NCBI RefSeq assembly: GCF_004193775.1
Contig: NC_041002.1
Location: forward strand, 38,289,112 to 38,353,111
Reading direction: 5' to 3'
DNA from: Glycine soja
Taxonomy: Eukaryota; Streptophyta; Magnoliopsida; Fabales; Fabaceae
DNA length: 64,000 nucleotides
Positions 14,982 to 24,962 of the stretch are shown here, piece after piece (the stretch's first letter is position 1; each line of letters opens with the position of its first letter). Under the pieces are notes generated by a model. It was not told where the DNA came from. It saw nothing but the letters and a program-made list of their open reading frames with translations, and searched no databases. Both the position numbers and the translations under genes were made by a program.

Positions 14982-15843
14982 GTCATTTGACTTAATCCAT
15001 TAATTGAAAAAAAATTTTCAACTATTTCTCGTCCTTGGAAATTTCTTTTTGCAAAAATCAATTTCTTCTTTCATTCTCCCTTGCTACGAGGCTATCAAAA
15101 CAAGACAACGATGGTTACCTCATAGCCCTACACTGGGGCAATGAAAGGCACCATGCATGAGCCTCAAGTGAACCTAGGGGCAGATTAGAAGTTCTCACCC
15201 AATAGGTTCCCTCCTACAAGGTCATGACAAAAGACAACGATTGGTACCTCAAAGCCTTACACTGGGGCAATGAGGGGCACTGTGCATGAGCCTCAAGTGA
15301 ACATAGGGGCCGATCAAAAGTTCTCACCCGTCGATGTTTTTAAACAAAAAAAGGGGGGGGGTGGGGGGACAAACCTTAGGAATTCAATGGATTGATTAAA
15401 CATCAAACGACTCCATTGCCGTCACTCCAAAATGGTCAAGTGACTAAATCAAACAGAACACACACTCTGAGGGAGTTCCCAGAGAGATTTGCAAAAGATA
15501 GGATAAGGTTGCATGGACTATCACCTCTTTCAAAAGGACAGTCAATTTGTGTTTTCCAAAAAAAAAAAAAAATCAAATCAAAATCAAAATCACAAAATAG
15601 GGAAAGAATGTCATGAACATTGTACAACTTTCCATTACATTGCATTGTTTCATATGAAGTCTGCATTTACCAAATTTCACGACAAAGGTTGCATGCATCT
15701 GCATCCCTAAAAATCATGTTAACTGCATAGATTTCCTACATCTAATGTCCAAATCTTGTGGATTTGGGATGACCGGCCCTCTCGATGAGTCGATCTCATG
15801 CTTTCTCATAAGGGTGGACCCTTGGGTACTTGTACCTATCACC
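14982..15843 (+). other. Ogre-1 3' region with a 129-bp direct duplication
   Basis: A block with CTAC[GA]AGG, ACACTGGGGCAATGA and GAGCCTCAAGTGAAC is present twice in tandem (15084-15333). A G-run (15352-15368) and an A-run (15559-15571) follow. No gene is visible. Confidence 0.6.
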
Positions 15844-17218
15844 TTTAGAGGACTACACGTCCTCGCCTTGAGAGGACTACACGTCCTCACCTTCGTAGGG
15901 CTACATGCCCTCACCTTTAGAGGACTACACGTCCTCGCCAACAGAGGGCTGCACGCCCTCACCTTGAGAGGACTACACGTCCTCGCCAACAGAGGGCTGC
16001 ACGCCCTCACCTTGAAGAGGACTACAAGTCCTCGCTAACAGAGGGCTGCACGCCCTCACCTTCAGAGGGCTACACGCCCTCGCCATCAGAGGACTGCATG
16101 TCCTCACCTTCGTAGGGCTACACGCCCTCACCTTTAGAGGACCACACGTCCTCACCTTCAGAGGGCTACACGTCCTCGCCATCAGAGGACCACACGTCCT
16201 CACCTTCGTAGGGCTACACGCCCTCACCTTTAGAGGACCACGCGTCCTCACCTTTAGAGGGCTACATGCCCTCACCAACAGAGGACCACGCGTCCTCACC
16301 TTCAGAGGGCTACACGCCCTCGCCATCAGAGGACCATACGTCCTCACCTTCAGAGGGCTACACGCCCTCGCCATCAGAGGACTGCATGTCCTCACCTTCA
16401 GAGGGCTACACGCCCTCGCCATCAGAGGACTGCATGTCCTCACCTTCACCTTCCGAGGACTACATGTCCTCATCTTTAGAGGACTACATGTCCTCACCTT
16501 TAGAGGGCTACACGCCCTCGGCTGCGAGGACTATACGTCCTCATCTTCAGAGGACTACATGTCCTCACCTTCAGAGGGCTACGCGCCCTCGCCTTCGTAG
16601 GGCTACACGCCCTCACCTTCAGAGGACTACACGTCCTCACCTTCAGAGGGCTATATGCCCTCGCCATCAGAGGACTGCATGTCCTCACCTTCAGAGGGCT
16701 ACACGCCCTCGCCATCAGAGGACTGCATGTCCTCACCTTCGTAGGGCTACACGCCCTCACCTTTAGAGGACCACACGTCCTCACCTTCAGAGGGCTACAC
16801 GCCCTCGCCATCAGAGGACTACATGTCCTCACCTTCAAAGGGCTACACGCCCTCGCCATCAGAGGACTGCATGTCCTCACCTTCGTAGGGCTACACGCCC
16901 TCACCTTCAGAGGACTGCATGTCCTCACCTTAGTAGGGCTACACGCCCTCACCTTTAGAGGACTACACGTCCTCGCCAACAGAGGGCTACACACCCTCAC
17001 CTTTAGAGGACTACACGTCCTCGCCAACAGAGGGCTGCACGCCCTCACCTTGAAAGGACTACACGTCCTCGCCAACAGAGGGCTGCACGCCCTCACCTTG
17101 AGAGGACTACACGTCCTCGCCAACAGAGGACTACACGTCCTCACCCTCAGAGGACTGCACGCCCTCACCTTTAGAGGGCTACGCGTCCTCATTTTCAGTG
17201 TGCTCCACATCCACACCT
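15844..17218. repeat. 24-bp palindromic minisatellite, about 57 units
   Basis: Each unit has the form (3 nt)AGAGGACTACACGTCCTC(3 nt) or AGAGGGCTACACGCCCTC. Both variants are perfect 6-bp inverted repeats around a 5-nt loop. The linkers are also paired: GCC is followed by AAC or ATC, and ACC by TTC, TTT or TTG. Because 24 is divisible by three, long frames stay open on both strands and give eight-residue protein repeats (SPLKVRTC type on minus, PSEDYMSS type on plus). I treat these as consequences of the repeat, not genes. The array lies in the 3' untranslated part of Ogre-1. Confidence 0.92.
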
Positions 17219-17275
17219 TAAGAGAATTTAAGGTCCTCTGCCCTTAAATGCTTAATCGAGACTCGCGCTCCCGGT

Positions 17276-17960
17276 TAAGGGGCCAGTAGTTTCCTTTTAT
17301 CAGTTTCTGGGCCACCCCCTGATATTGGAGGAGGGCCAACTGTGCGAGCACAACCAGAGAGGGAGGCTATCACACAACTACTATGCATACCGGGGCAAGA
17401 TTTCACCTGTGCCGCTACAAAGAGACGAGTGCGGATCATGCGCACCAACATGACCACTCTTACACAGATATAGATGACATTGCTACCTAGCAACATTCTG
17501 CTCAGCGACCGCAATGCCAATCTCCCCCTGCAAAAGTATCAGTTGGTCTGTGTCGTCCCGACATGGGTAAGTATGCATATGGTTCAACTGATTTCTGATA
17601 CCATCTATTGTTTGCAGGGATCGCACCCACAAAGACAACCAGTGGACCTGAAGAAGTCCAACAGGGCCCTGGGGTTCCCAGCTCTGGTTACGGGCCTCTG
17701 TCGGCCCTACAGGGCGCCCGTTTCCCCCCAGCAAGTTCATGTCGTCGTGGCATAGGTAAGTGTGCACCTCCCCCAACTGATTTTTGATGTCATCTATTGT
17801 TTGCAGGGATTGTGCCCGCAAGACACCTAGTGGACCCGAAGAAGGCCAACAGGGTCTTGGGGTTGCCAGCTCTAAATACGGGTCTCTGTCAGTTCTAGGG
17901 AGTGCTTGTCGCCCCCAGCAAGGTCATTAGGCCCCCCTACCAATCGAGCTTTCATCAAAA
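17276..17960 (+). pseudogene. Remnant of the 3' ORF (plant transposon protein domain), partly duplicated
   Basis: The reading frames contain LGHPLILEEGQLCE, then SNRALGFPALVTGLCRPY and again KANRVLGLPALNTGLCQF. These correspond to the ORF at 29322-30587 of Ogre-2 (GDPLVLEEGQECE, SNRALGFPALIMGLCQSF). The end of the gene is present twice as a tandem duplication of about 187 bp (17567-17753 and 17756-17940). Stops and frame changes interrupt it. It lies on the same strand as Ogre-1, so the family as a whole carries this extra ORF after the pol position. The function of this domain (PF20167-like) is not known. Confidence 0.7.
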
Positions 17961-20390
17961 AGTACTGCGCCCCCAGGCAGCGCAGGGCGAAACACCACAT
18001 CAGCATTGGGATGGCCGGTAGTGGGCAATAGACACACCGCCACCACCTCTAGAGTTCACCTCAGCTCATCCATAAAAAGGTTAGAGCGTTGCCTACGACA
18101 CATGGCCGACCAATAGGCGACCAAGTCCAAAGCCAAAGGAAAGCAAAGTACTAGGTCCATGACCGACAAATCATTAGGCGTCCAGCTCAAGACGTTAAAG
18201 AAGCGCTACTAGGAGGCAACCTAGTAACTTTTAAATTTCTGCTTGCTATTTGATCACCTTTTGTTTCTCAAGTCATATTGGGACACACCTAGTTGCTCAT
18301 GATCCTAAGAATTTAAATAAAACGAGCACAAGCTCGAAAGGTAGTCATACCTCACAAAATATATATATGTATGTTTAGGTAGAAAGATACCTTAGATATG
18401 CATGTATGTAAACAAAAAATACTTCACAAAATATATATATGTATGTTTAGGTAGAAAGATACCTTGGATATGCATGTATATAGCAAAAATACCTTACAAA
18501 ACATATATATGTATGTTTAGGTAGCAAGATACCTTGGATATGCGTGTATATAGCAAAAATACCTCACAAAAATATACACATGTTTAGGTAGCAAAATACC
18601 TCATGAAAAAAAAAGGAAAAAAAACAAAAACAAACAAGAAAAAGAAATGAACAAATGAAAAAAAAAAGAGAAAAAAGGAAAATAAGTTGTCCAGCTGAAA
18701 AACCAACATGCTTTTGAAAAGAGATGACTTCCAACTTTTCTTTGAAAAAATTCACTGATCATAACTAGTTTTTGAAAAAATGTGTATACACCTGAAGGGT
18801 GAATGCTGTGAAAATTTTCCTGGACGCCCGAAATGGACTTGGATGAATGCACAAATGGATAAAAGAACATATTTTGGAAACATTGGGTTGATTTAAAATA
18901 GAGGAAATGAATCCTGAGCCCTAGCATCACATGACCATAAAAATTTGACACTTGAGTGTCCACATAGGTGCATGCATGACCAGTTTTGCATAAAATTTCC
19001 AAATCATCATTTTTGCATTTGTGTCATGGAAATAATGTGGGGAATCCCTTTTACCCTTGAACCAAACTAAACCTTGACATGTATCATGTCTGGCCATTCT
19101 AGAAGCCTTGAGCCAAAATCCTGACTCACCATAAACCTCGATCCAGGGTGAGAATGTCAATCCTTACCCTCGGAAGCAAAAAAAGAAAAGAAGGAAAATT
19201 TCCAATCAAAGAGAAAGCAAAAAGAGAAGAAAGGAAATTCCCAATCAAAGAGTGGGAGAAAAAAAAAAGAGAAGAAAGGAAATTCCCAATCAAAGAATGA
19301 GAGAAAGTAAAAAAAGAAGAAGAAAAAGGAAGGAAAGAAAGTTCCTGATCAAAGAAGCAGAAGAAATGCGCATAAAGGTCTTTTGACCAGACAATATCTG
19401 AACAATACAGAATTGTCACCAAATGAACAAAAGGAAGGAAAGGAAACCATGACCTAAAGTGGTCTTCTCCCTTTGATTGCCAACCAAAATCCTGTGCGTC
19501 GGTGACTTGTTCGCCTCGCGTCAAACAACAACAGAAAAGGAAAAAGCCAAAGAAATCAAAAGCCAAAAATATCAAAAGCCAGAAAAAAAATCAGATCAAT
19601 CAAAAGCCGAAAAACCCACCAAAAGAACCCGTTTCCAAGGGAAGTCCTATTGATCCATGATCATGCATGTAATCTTTGATTTGATAGGAAATGATTTGTA
19701 AAATCAAGTCATGACATATCTATGGTTCGGAATTAGGATAAAACACTTACCTGTGCGAGATTGATACACTTTGAGTGATTTTCTTCTATTTTGGTCGAAC
19801 CCGGTGTTTCCTCTAAATGGTCATTTAGAAACGAAATGCTAAACATCCAAAATCTCATTTATGGTTATGAGAAAATTTCATCAGCATACTCTCCTTTCCC
19901 GGTAGACGCATTGTTTTTCACTCAAAAAAGCATATGCTGCTCTAATCAGTTGGAATATTTGTCTCTTTGTTAAAGCATGTTTGCATTTTAGTGGAGAAAA
20001 CACCGAGACTTTTTCAAGTCTCACAAGTTATCAAGAACTACGTAGGTCTGAGTTCCTCATTGGAGGATACGTAGGAGCAGGAGCCTTGCTTTTGTCGACC
20101 GCACCGCTTGTTGTTACCATGACCCAAGAACTGGTAGCCCGCGGAGACGCCTTACGGTTATCCGCACCTCGTCATTCAGTGACCCCAAGTGTGATTGATG
20201 AGCAGAGGCCAATGTGGTCATCTGCGCCCTTTCCGGAGATGTCAGCATCTTCCAGTGGAGGCTTTTTCAAGTCTCACAAGTTATCTAAAACTACGTAGGT
20301 CTGAGTTCCTCATTGGAGGATACGTAGGAGCAAGAGCCTTGCTTTTGTCGGCCGCCCCACAATCTCTGTCATACTGACCCTGTGGTCATG
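17961..20390 (+). other. Ogre-1 3' untranslated region with short repeat arrays
   Basis: No gene is visible. The region contains about four copies of a 60-75 bp unit with TATGTATGTTTAGGTAG and AGATACCTT (18345-18605). It also has purine-rich repeats with GGAAATTCCCAATCAAAGA (19190-19350) and two copies of an LTR-like module (20031-20100 and 20281-20350). The related part of Ogre-2 (about 27650-28200, minus) has the same GATCGGGAAT-type motifs, so this is a family feature. Confidence 0.65.
18345..18605 (+). repeat. Tandem repeat, unit 60-75 bp, about four copies
   Basis: Units share ACAAAATATATATATGTATG, TTTAGGTAG and AAGATACCTT[AG]GATATGC. Copies differ in length by small indels. The array is non-coding. 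Confidence 0.8.
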
Positions 20391-22113
20391 TGACATGCGG
20401 AGACAAATTATGGTCATTCCGCACACCTTTTGCCATTCAGACACAGTCGTGTCCGATGGCACGTAGAGACAAATTATGGTCATTCTACACCCTTTTGTCA
20501 TCTAGAGGCGGCGGGCCCGATGACATGCGGAGACAAATTATGGTCATTCCGCACACCTTTTGCCATTCAGACACAGTCGTGTCCGATGGCACACAGAGAC
20601 AAATTATGGCCATTCTGCACCCTTTTGTCATCCAGAGGCGGCAGACCCGATGACATGCGGAGACAAATTATGGTCATTCCGCACCCCTTTTGCCATTCAG
20701 ACACAGTCGTGTCCGATGGCACGCAGAGACAAATTATGGTCATTCTGCACCCTTTTGTCATCCAGAGGCGGCGGGCCCGATGACATGCGGAGACAAATTA
20801 TGGTCATTCCGCACACCTTTTCCCATTCAGACACAGTCGTGTCCGATGGCACGCAGAGACAAATTATGGTCATTCTGCACACTTTTGTCATCCAGAGGCG
20901 GCGGACCCGATGACATGCGAAGACAAATTATGGTCATTCCGCACCCCTTTTGCCATTCAGACACAGTCGTGTCCGATGGCACTCAGAGACAAATTATGGT
21001 CATTCTGCACCCTTTTGTCATCCAGAGGCGGCGGGCCCGATGACATGCGGAGACAAATTATGGTCATTCCACACACCTTTTGCCATTCAGACACAGTCAT
21101 GTCCGATGGCACGCAGAGACAAATTATGGTCATTCTGCACCCTTTTGTCATCCAGAGGCGGCGGGCCCGATGATATGCGAAGACAAATTATGGTCATTCC
21201 GCACCCCTTTTGCCATTCAGACACAGTCGTGTCCGATGGCACGCAGAGACAAATTATGGTCATTCTGCACCCTTTTGTCATCCAGAGGCGGCGGGCCCGA
21301 TGACATGCAGAGACAAATTATGGTCATTCCGCACACCTTTTGCCATTCAGACACAATCGTGTTCGATGGCACGCAGAGACAAATTATGGTCATTCTGCAC
21401 CCTTTTGTCATCCAGAGGCGGCGGGCCCGATGACATGCGGAGACAAATTATGGTCATTCCGCACACCTTTTGCCATTCAGACACAGTCGTGTCCAATGGC
21501 ACGCAGAGACAAATTATGGTCATTCTGCACCCTTTTGTCATCCAGAGGCGGCGGGCCCGATGACATGCGGAGACAAATTATGGTCATTCCGCACCCCTTT
21601 TGCCATTCAGACACAGTCGTGTCCGATGGCACGCAGAGATAAATTATGGTCATTCTGCACCCTTTTGTCATCCAGAGGCGGCGGGCCCGATGACATGCGG
21701 AGACAAATTATGGTCATTCCGCACACCTTTTGCCATTCAGACACAGTCGTGTCCGATGGCACGCAGAGACAAATTATGGTCATTCTGCACCCTTTTGTCA
21801 TCCAGAGGCGGCGGGCCCGATGACATGCTGAGACAAATTATGGTCATTCTGCACCCTTTTGTCATCCAGAGGCGGCGGGCCCGATGACATGCGGAGACAA
21901 ATTATGGTCATTCCGCACCCCTTTTGCCATTCAGACACAGTCGTGTCCGATGGCACGCAGAGACAAATTATGGTCATTATGCACCCTTTTGTCATCCAGA
22001 GGCGGCGGGCCCGATGACATGCGGAGACAAATTATGGTCATTCCGCACACCTTTTGCCATTCAGACACAGTCGTGTCCGATGGCACGCAGAGACAAATTA
22101 TGGTCATTCTGCA
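20391..22113 (+). repeat. 130-bp satellite-like array, 13 units plus a half unit
   Basis: The motif TGACATGCGGAGACAAATTA recurs at 20391, 20521, 20651 and then every 130 bases to 21821. A shortened unit of about 64 bases starts there and full spacing resumes at 21885 and 22015. Each unit is two diverged halves, both containing AGACAAATTATGGTCATTC. Units are nearly identical, so amplification or homogenisation is recent. Since 130 is not divisible by three, ORFs here cycle through all frames and are not genes. The array stands just upstream of the polypurine tract and 3' LTR. Confidence 0.95.
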
Positions 22114-22445
22114 CCTTTCGTCAATCGCGGCCGACAAGCCCGTTGACACGCGGAGATTTACATCATCTTCCGCACTTACAAGATCTGTCATACTGACTTT
22201 TGAGTCACGTTGACGGGCGAAAATACCCGAGTGGTTATCCGTATAAACATTCTTTTGCTATCTGTAAGACAAAATGCTTGATAGCATGCAGAGACTGACA
22301 TCATCTTCTGCACCTTTTGTTCCCCCGGGAACAACAAATCATTTGCATGCCGAAATTTTATGGTCAGCCGCGACTCTCGTCAACCGAGAGGAACGAAATT
22401 AGTGTCTTATCTTTACTTTCCTTTTATCTCCAATAAAAGACAAGT

Positions 22446-22458
22446 AAAGAGGGGCAAC
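22446..22458 (+). promoter_or_regulatory. Polypurine tract of Ogre-1
   Basis: AAAGAGGGGCAAC lies directly before the TGTCATACCC start of the 3' LTR. Ogre-2 has the near-identical AAAGAGGGACAAC at the same place. It would prime plus-strand DNA synthesis. Confidence 0.8.
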
Positions 22459-23621
22459 TGTCATACCCTAATTTCGTCCGGGGACCTTTGCTTGATGACA
22501 TGCGACTTTTGTTTGGTCCTTGTGAGGTGCTTGGCACCCATCATTAGGCAATTTGTGAAATTCCGGGATGTGCCGAAAAACAAAAGAAAATATTGATGCA
22601 CAATCCGTAAAGTTCCGTGACACACCGGAAATCAAATGGAAGCATCGTTGCACGACTAGTGAGGTTCCGTAACATTCTGTAAGTCAAAAAGGGGATGATT
22701 ATGTAATCCACAAGGTTCCGTAACATTTCGGAAAGAAAACAAGTATCGTTACGAAATTCGTAAGTTTCCGTAACTTTACGAAAAAAGAATTACCAAAAAA
22801 AAGGCAGGGGGTGTACTTAGTAAAAATGGGGGTGCAAATAGCAACCAGGCCCACTTAGGCCCTCCAGAAGATTCCTCCAGAAGGCTGTTGCTTCTGGAGG
22901 AAGCAACCCTGCTCGCCTGGGCGAGCTGGGTGGCAAGCTTGTCCCCCAATTTTCTATAAATAGGGGGAGAAGTGAAGTAAAAAAGGGTTCAACCCTTTAG
23001 GCACTTCTCTCTCTTTCGAATTTGCTTAGAAAAATTGTTTCCGTGAAAGAAAATCTAAGCCGAGGCACTTCCGTAACGTTTCCGTGAGTGATTTCGCGAA
23101 GGTTTTCGACCGTTCTTCGACGTTCTTCATTCGTTCTTCATCGTTCTTCGGTCTTCAACGGGTAAGTACCTCGAACCAAGCTTTTCGATTCATTCTATGT
23201 ACCCGTGGTGGTCCACATTGTGTTTCGTGTATTTTCCTTCTCGTTTTCATTTACTTTCCATACCCCTTTTGACGTGCTTAAGCCATTTTATTTAAGTCAT
23301 TTCTCGCTTAACCTAAAAATAAAATAAATTTCCATCGATCGTTTGAATTGTATTATCCGTTAACTTCGGTTAAAATGAATTCCGACCGTTCGGTCGTGCC
23401 GTAACCACGTTAGAAATCAAAAAAGAGGGAAAATAATAATAAAATAATCAAAATATCTTTGAATAAAATAACCAAAAAAATCAATCGGACGTTTTTCTTT
23501 GGAAGTTTCCTTGAATGAATTGATTAATAACCAAAGTGAAACTAAGACTAAAATAGACTCACAAATCAAGTTTTGTCCGAAAAATCACTAAAAACCGTTT
23601 TAAGGTCCAACGCCTTAAATG
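22459..23621 (+). repeat. Ogre-1 3' LTR, truncated
   Basis: It aligns with the 5' LTR from TGTCATACCC through the TATA box (22954-22962) and splice donor (23162), then stops after CCTTAAATG. About 850 bases that exist in the 5' LTR after 7132 are missing and CACTA sequence follows. The end of the element was therefore lost by deletion, perhaps with a piece of CACTA. Confidence 0.88.
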
Positions 23622-24189
23622 TTAGGTTTATTTACTGTTGTTCCCAAAATTAGATTTATTTAACTTATCAACAATTCTCATTGTTAGGTTGGGTCCCAAT
23701 GCAGATACACACCTCACTACCAGTTTAGATACATATTAGGTTTGGCGAATGGGTGAAAACCAAAAAGAAAGTAGTAAAAAAGCTATCTCATTGTCTGCTA
23801 GAATCACCACTCAGATTGAACAGCTCTATATAAGCCAAAATAAGACACAGATCAAGACTAAAGACAACAGGAATAGACATCTATTTTTGGTGAATTCAAA
23901 TATTTGCTCTGTTTAATTGAAAAACCAGCATTATGAAGTAAACAATGATTGATGTATGCTGTTTGGTCCTGGATGTTATAGTTATAGCCCTAGTAAACAA
24001 TATATGATTGGTATCATTTGTTTTTACTTGATAACAATATTGGCTAGCATGATGAACTTAGTCCTTCAAAGTAATTAAATTACTGCATTGTCCCTGGAAA
24101 GCATTTTAAGACATTGTAACCCACTGTTGTTCAATACAAGCCACTATTTCTGATTACAACATGATGAGTAGTTGTTTCTGATCTTGCAG

Positions 24190-24280
24190 TCGTACTGCAA
24201 CATTGTAACCCACGGGAAATCAGTACAAGCTAGCATCAGTAGAAGCCTAACCACAACCAGTCTCTACTTCAAAAGCAAAG
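24190..24280 (+). other. Exon-like segment, copy 2
   Basis: It shares GCATCAGTAGAAGC, CTCTACTTCAAAAGCAAAG and the donor GTAAGCCTTGTAACC with 2829-2908. Both have a TGCAG acceptor just upstream. The duplication predates or accompanied CACTA evolution; the Ogre-1 insertion now separates the copies by 21 kb. Confidence 0.4.
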
Positions 24281-24436
24281 GTAAGCCTTGTAACCTTCAG
24301 TTTTTTCTTCCATTGGCTATATGGAAATTTAATTTGAACTGCTAGACTGCTACAAATATTGTTAGTTAGAGGGAATCATTATTTATGCCAATAAAGAATT
24401 GTGTAGTTTGTATGCATTGAACTTGGCTAATTGTAG

Positions 24437-24866
24437 GGATCTGCACTCAGAAACAATAGACATAAGCTCGGAAAAATTAGCTTTGGAGTCATATCACAAA
24501 AAATAGCCCACTGCACTAATTGTATCCACAGAACCCCCATAACATCCTTTAAAGTTATATTCAGCTCCACCCATGTAGCCAAAGCCATATTAAAAACATT
24601 GGGCCTAAGATGTATGTCAGACTCAGGCTCAAGGTCAGACAAGGTCCCTAGTTGTAGGTCTACCAGGGATGCTCCACAGACAATTCCTCAAAGTGGGGTC
24701 ACTCTGGACATATGGGCAAGCTAAAAGATCATAGAAAGACTTTGTAGAGAATGTCCCATCACTCATAAAGGCCCAAACAAACTTGTCCATCCCAAGGGAA
24801 ATACTAGGGGGGAAACACAACCATAATGTCATGCAGAATCATGTTATTGGATCTGCACTCAGAAAC
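24437..24866 (-). pseudogene. LINE reverse-transcriptase tail (zf-RVT) fragment between 18-bp direct repeats
   Basis: On the minus strand the frames read FVWAFMSDGTFSTKSFYDLL and then, after a frameshift, EPESDIHL and ATWVELNI. This is the pattern of the zf-RVT domain at the C-terminus of plant L1-type LINE ORF2 proteins. The fragment of about 394 bases is bounded by GGATCTGCACTCAGAAAC at 24437-24454 and 24849-24866, which looks like a target duplication. No poly(T) or poly(A) tail is visible, so a simple LINE insertion is not proven; capture of a LINE piece during break repair is the alternative. Confidence 0.6.
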
Positions 24867-24957
24867 TTGGCTACGTCCTTATTCACTTGTTTATTCCATT
24901 ATAGTTCAAAGGTTCATATGATTGGAAAATTTGATGTTTTTGTCATAAAAATGTTTG

Positions 24958-24962
24958 TTACC
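24958..24962. repeat. Ogre-2 target-site duplication TTACC, left copy
   Basis: TTACC at 24958-24962 is repeated at 43894-43898, immediately outside the two LTR ends. The 5-bp length is standard for Ty3/gypsy integrases. Confidence 0.92.

Larger units (their letters stand above)
4303..23621 (+). mobile_element. Ogre-1: pol-less Ogre/Tat-type Ty3/gypsy element
   Basis: The 5' LTR (4303-7980, itself interrupted) is followed by a primer binding site of the tRNA-Arg type used by Ogre/Tat elements, ORF1 (8845-10596) and gag remnants (11774-13521). There is no protease, RT, RNase H or integrase. The rest is a long 3' region with satellite-like arrays, ending in a polypurine tract and a 3' LTR that stops early at 23621. 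LTR, ORF1 and gag are clearly of the same family as Ogre-2, so it is a non-autonomous relative that would have depended on pol from other copies. No target duplication can be shown because the right edge is missing. Confidence 0.85.
23622..24962 (+). other. CACTA segment between the two Ogre elements
   Basis: This joins Ogre-1 to Ogre-2. It contains the second exon-like copy (24190-24280), a partial third (near 24115-24160, TTGTAACCCACTGTTGTTCA), and a LINE fragment (24437-24866). It ends with the left TTACC duplication of Ogre-2 (24958-24962). No intact gene is present. Confidence 0.6.

Noticed and set aside
15714..17247. Long ORFs (up to 238 codons) on both strands with eight-residue repeats
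   Set aside because: They follow automatically from a 24-bp repeat unit lacking stops. Frames are open on both strands, have no independent start context, and the region is the 3' part of a retrotransposon.
17567..17640. Intron-like GGTAAGTATG...TTTGCAGGG in the 3' ORF remnant
   Set aside because: The homologous stretch in Ogre-2 (about 29860-29945, minus) is read through as protein sequence, so the splice-like motifs are probably coincidental.
15844..22113. CRISPR-like repeat arrays
   Set aside because: Neither array has unique spacers between identical repeats, there are no cas genes, and the context is a plant retrotransposon.
20391..22213. Series of 117-codon ORFs repeated every 130 bases on both strands
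   Set aside because: The 130-bp unit is not a multiple of three, so the same peptide pattern cycles through frames. This is a satellite-like array, not a gene family.
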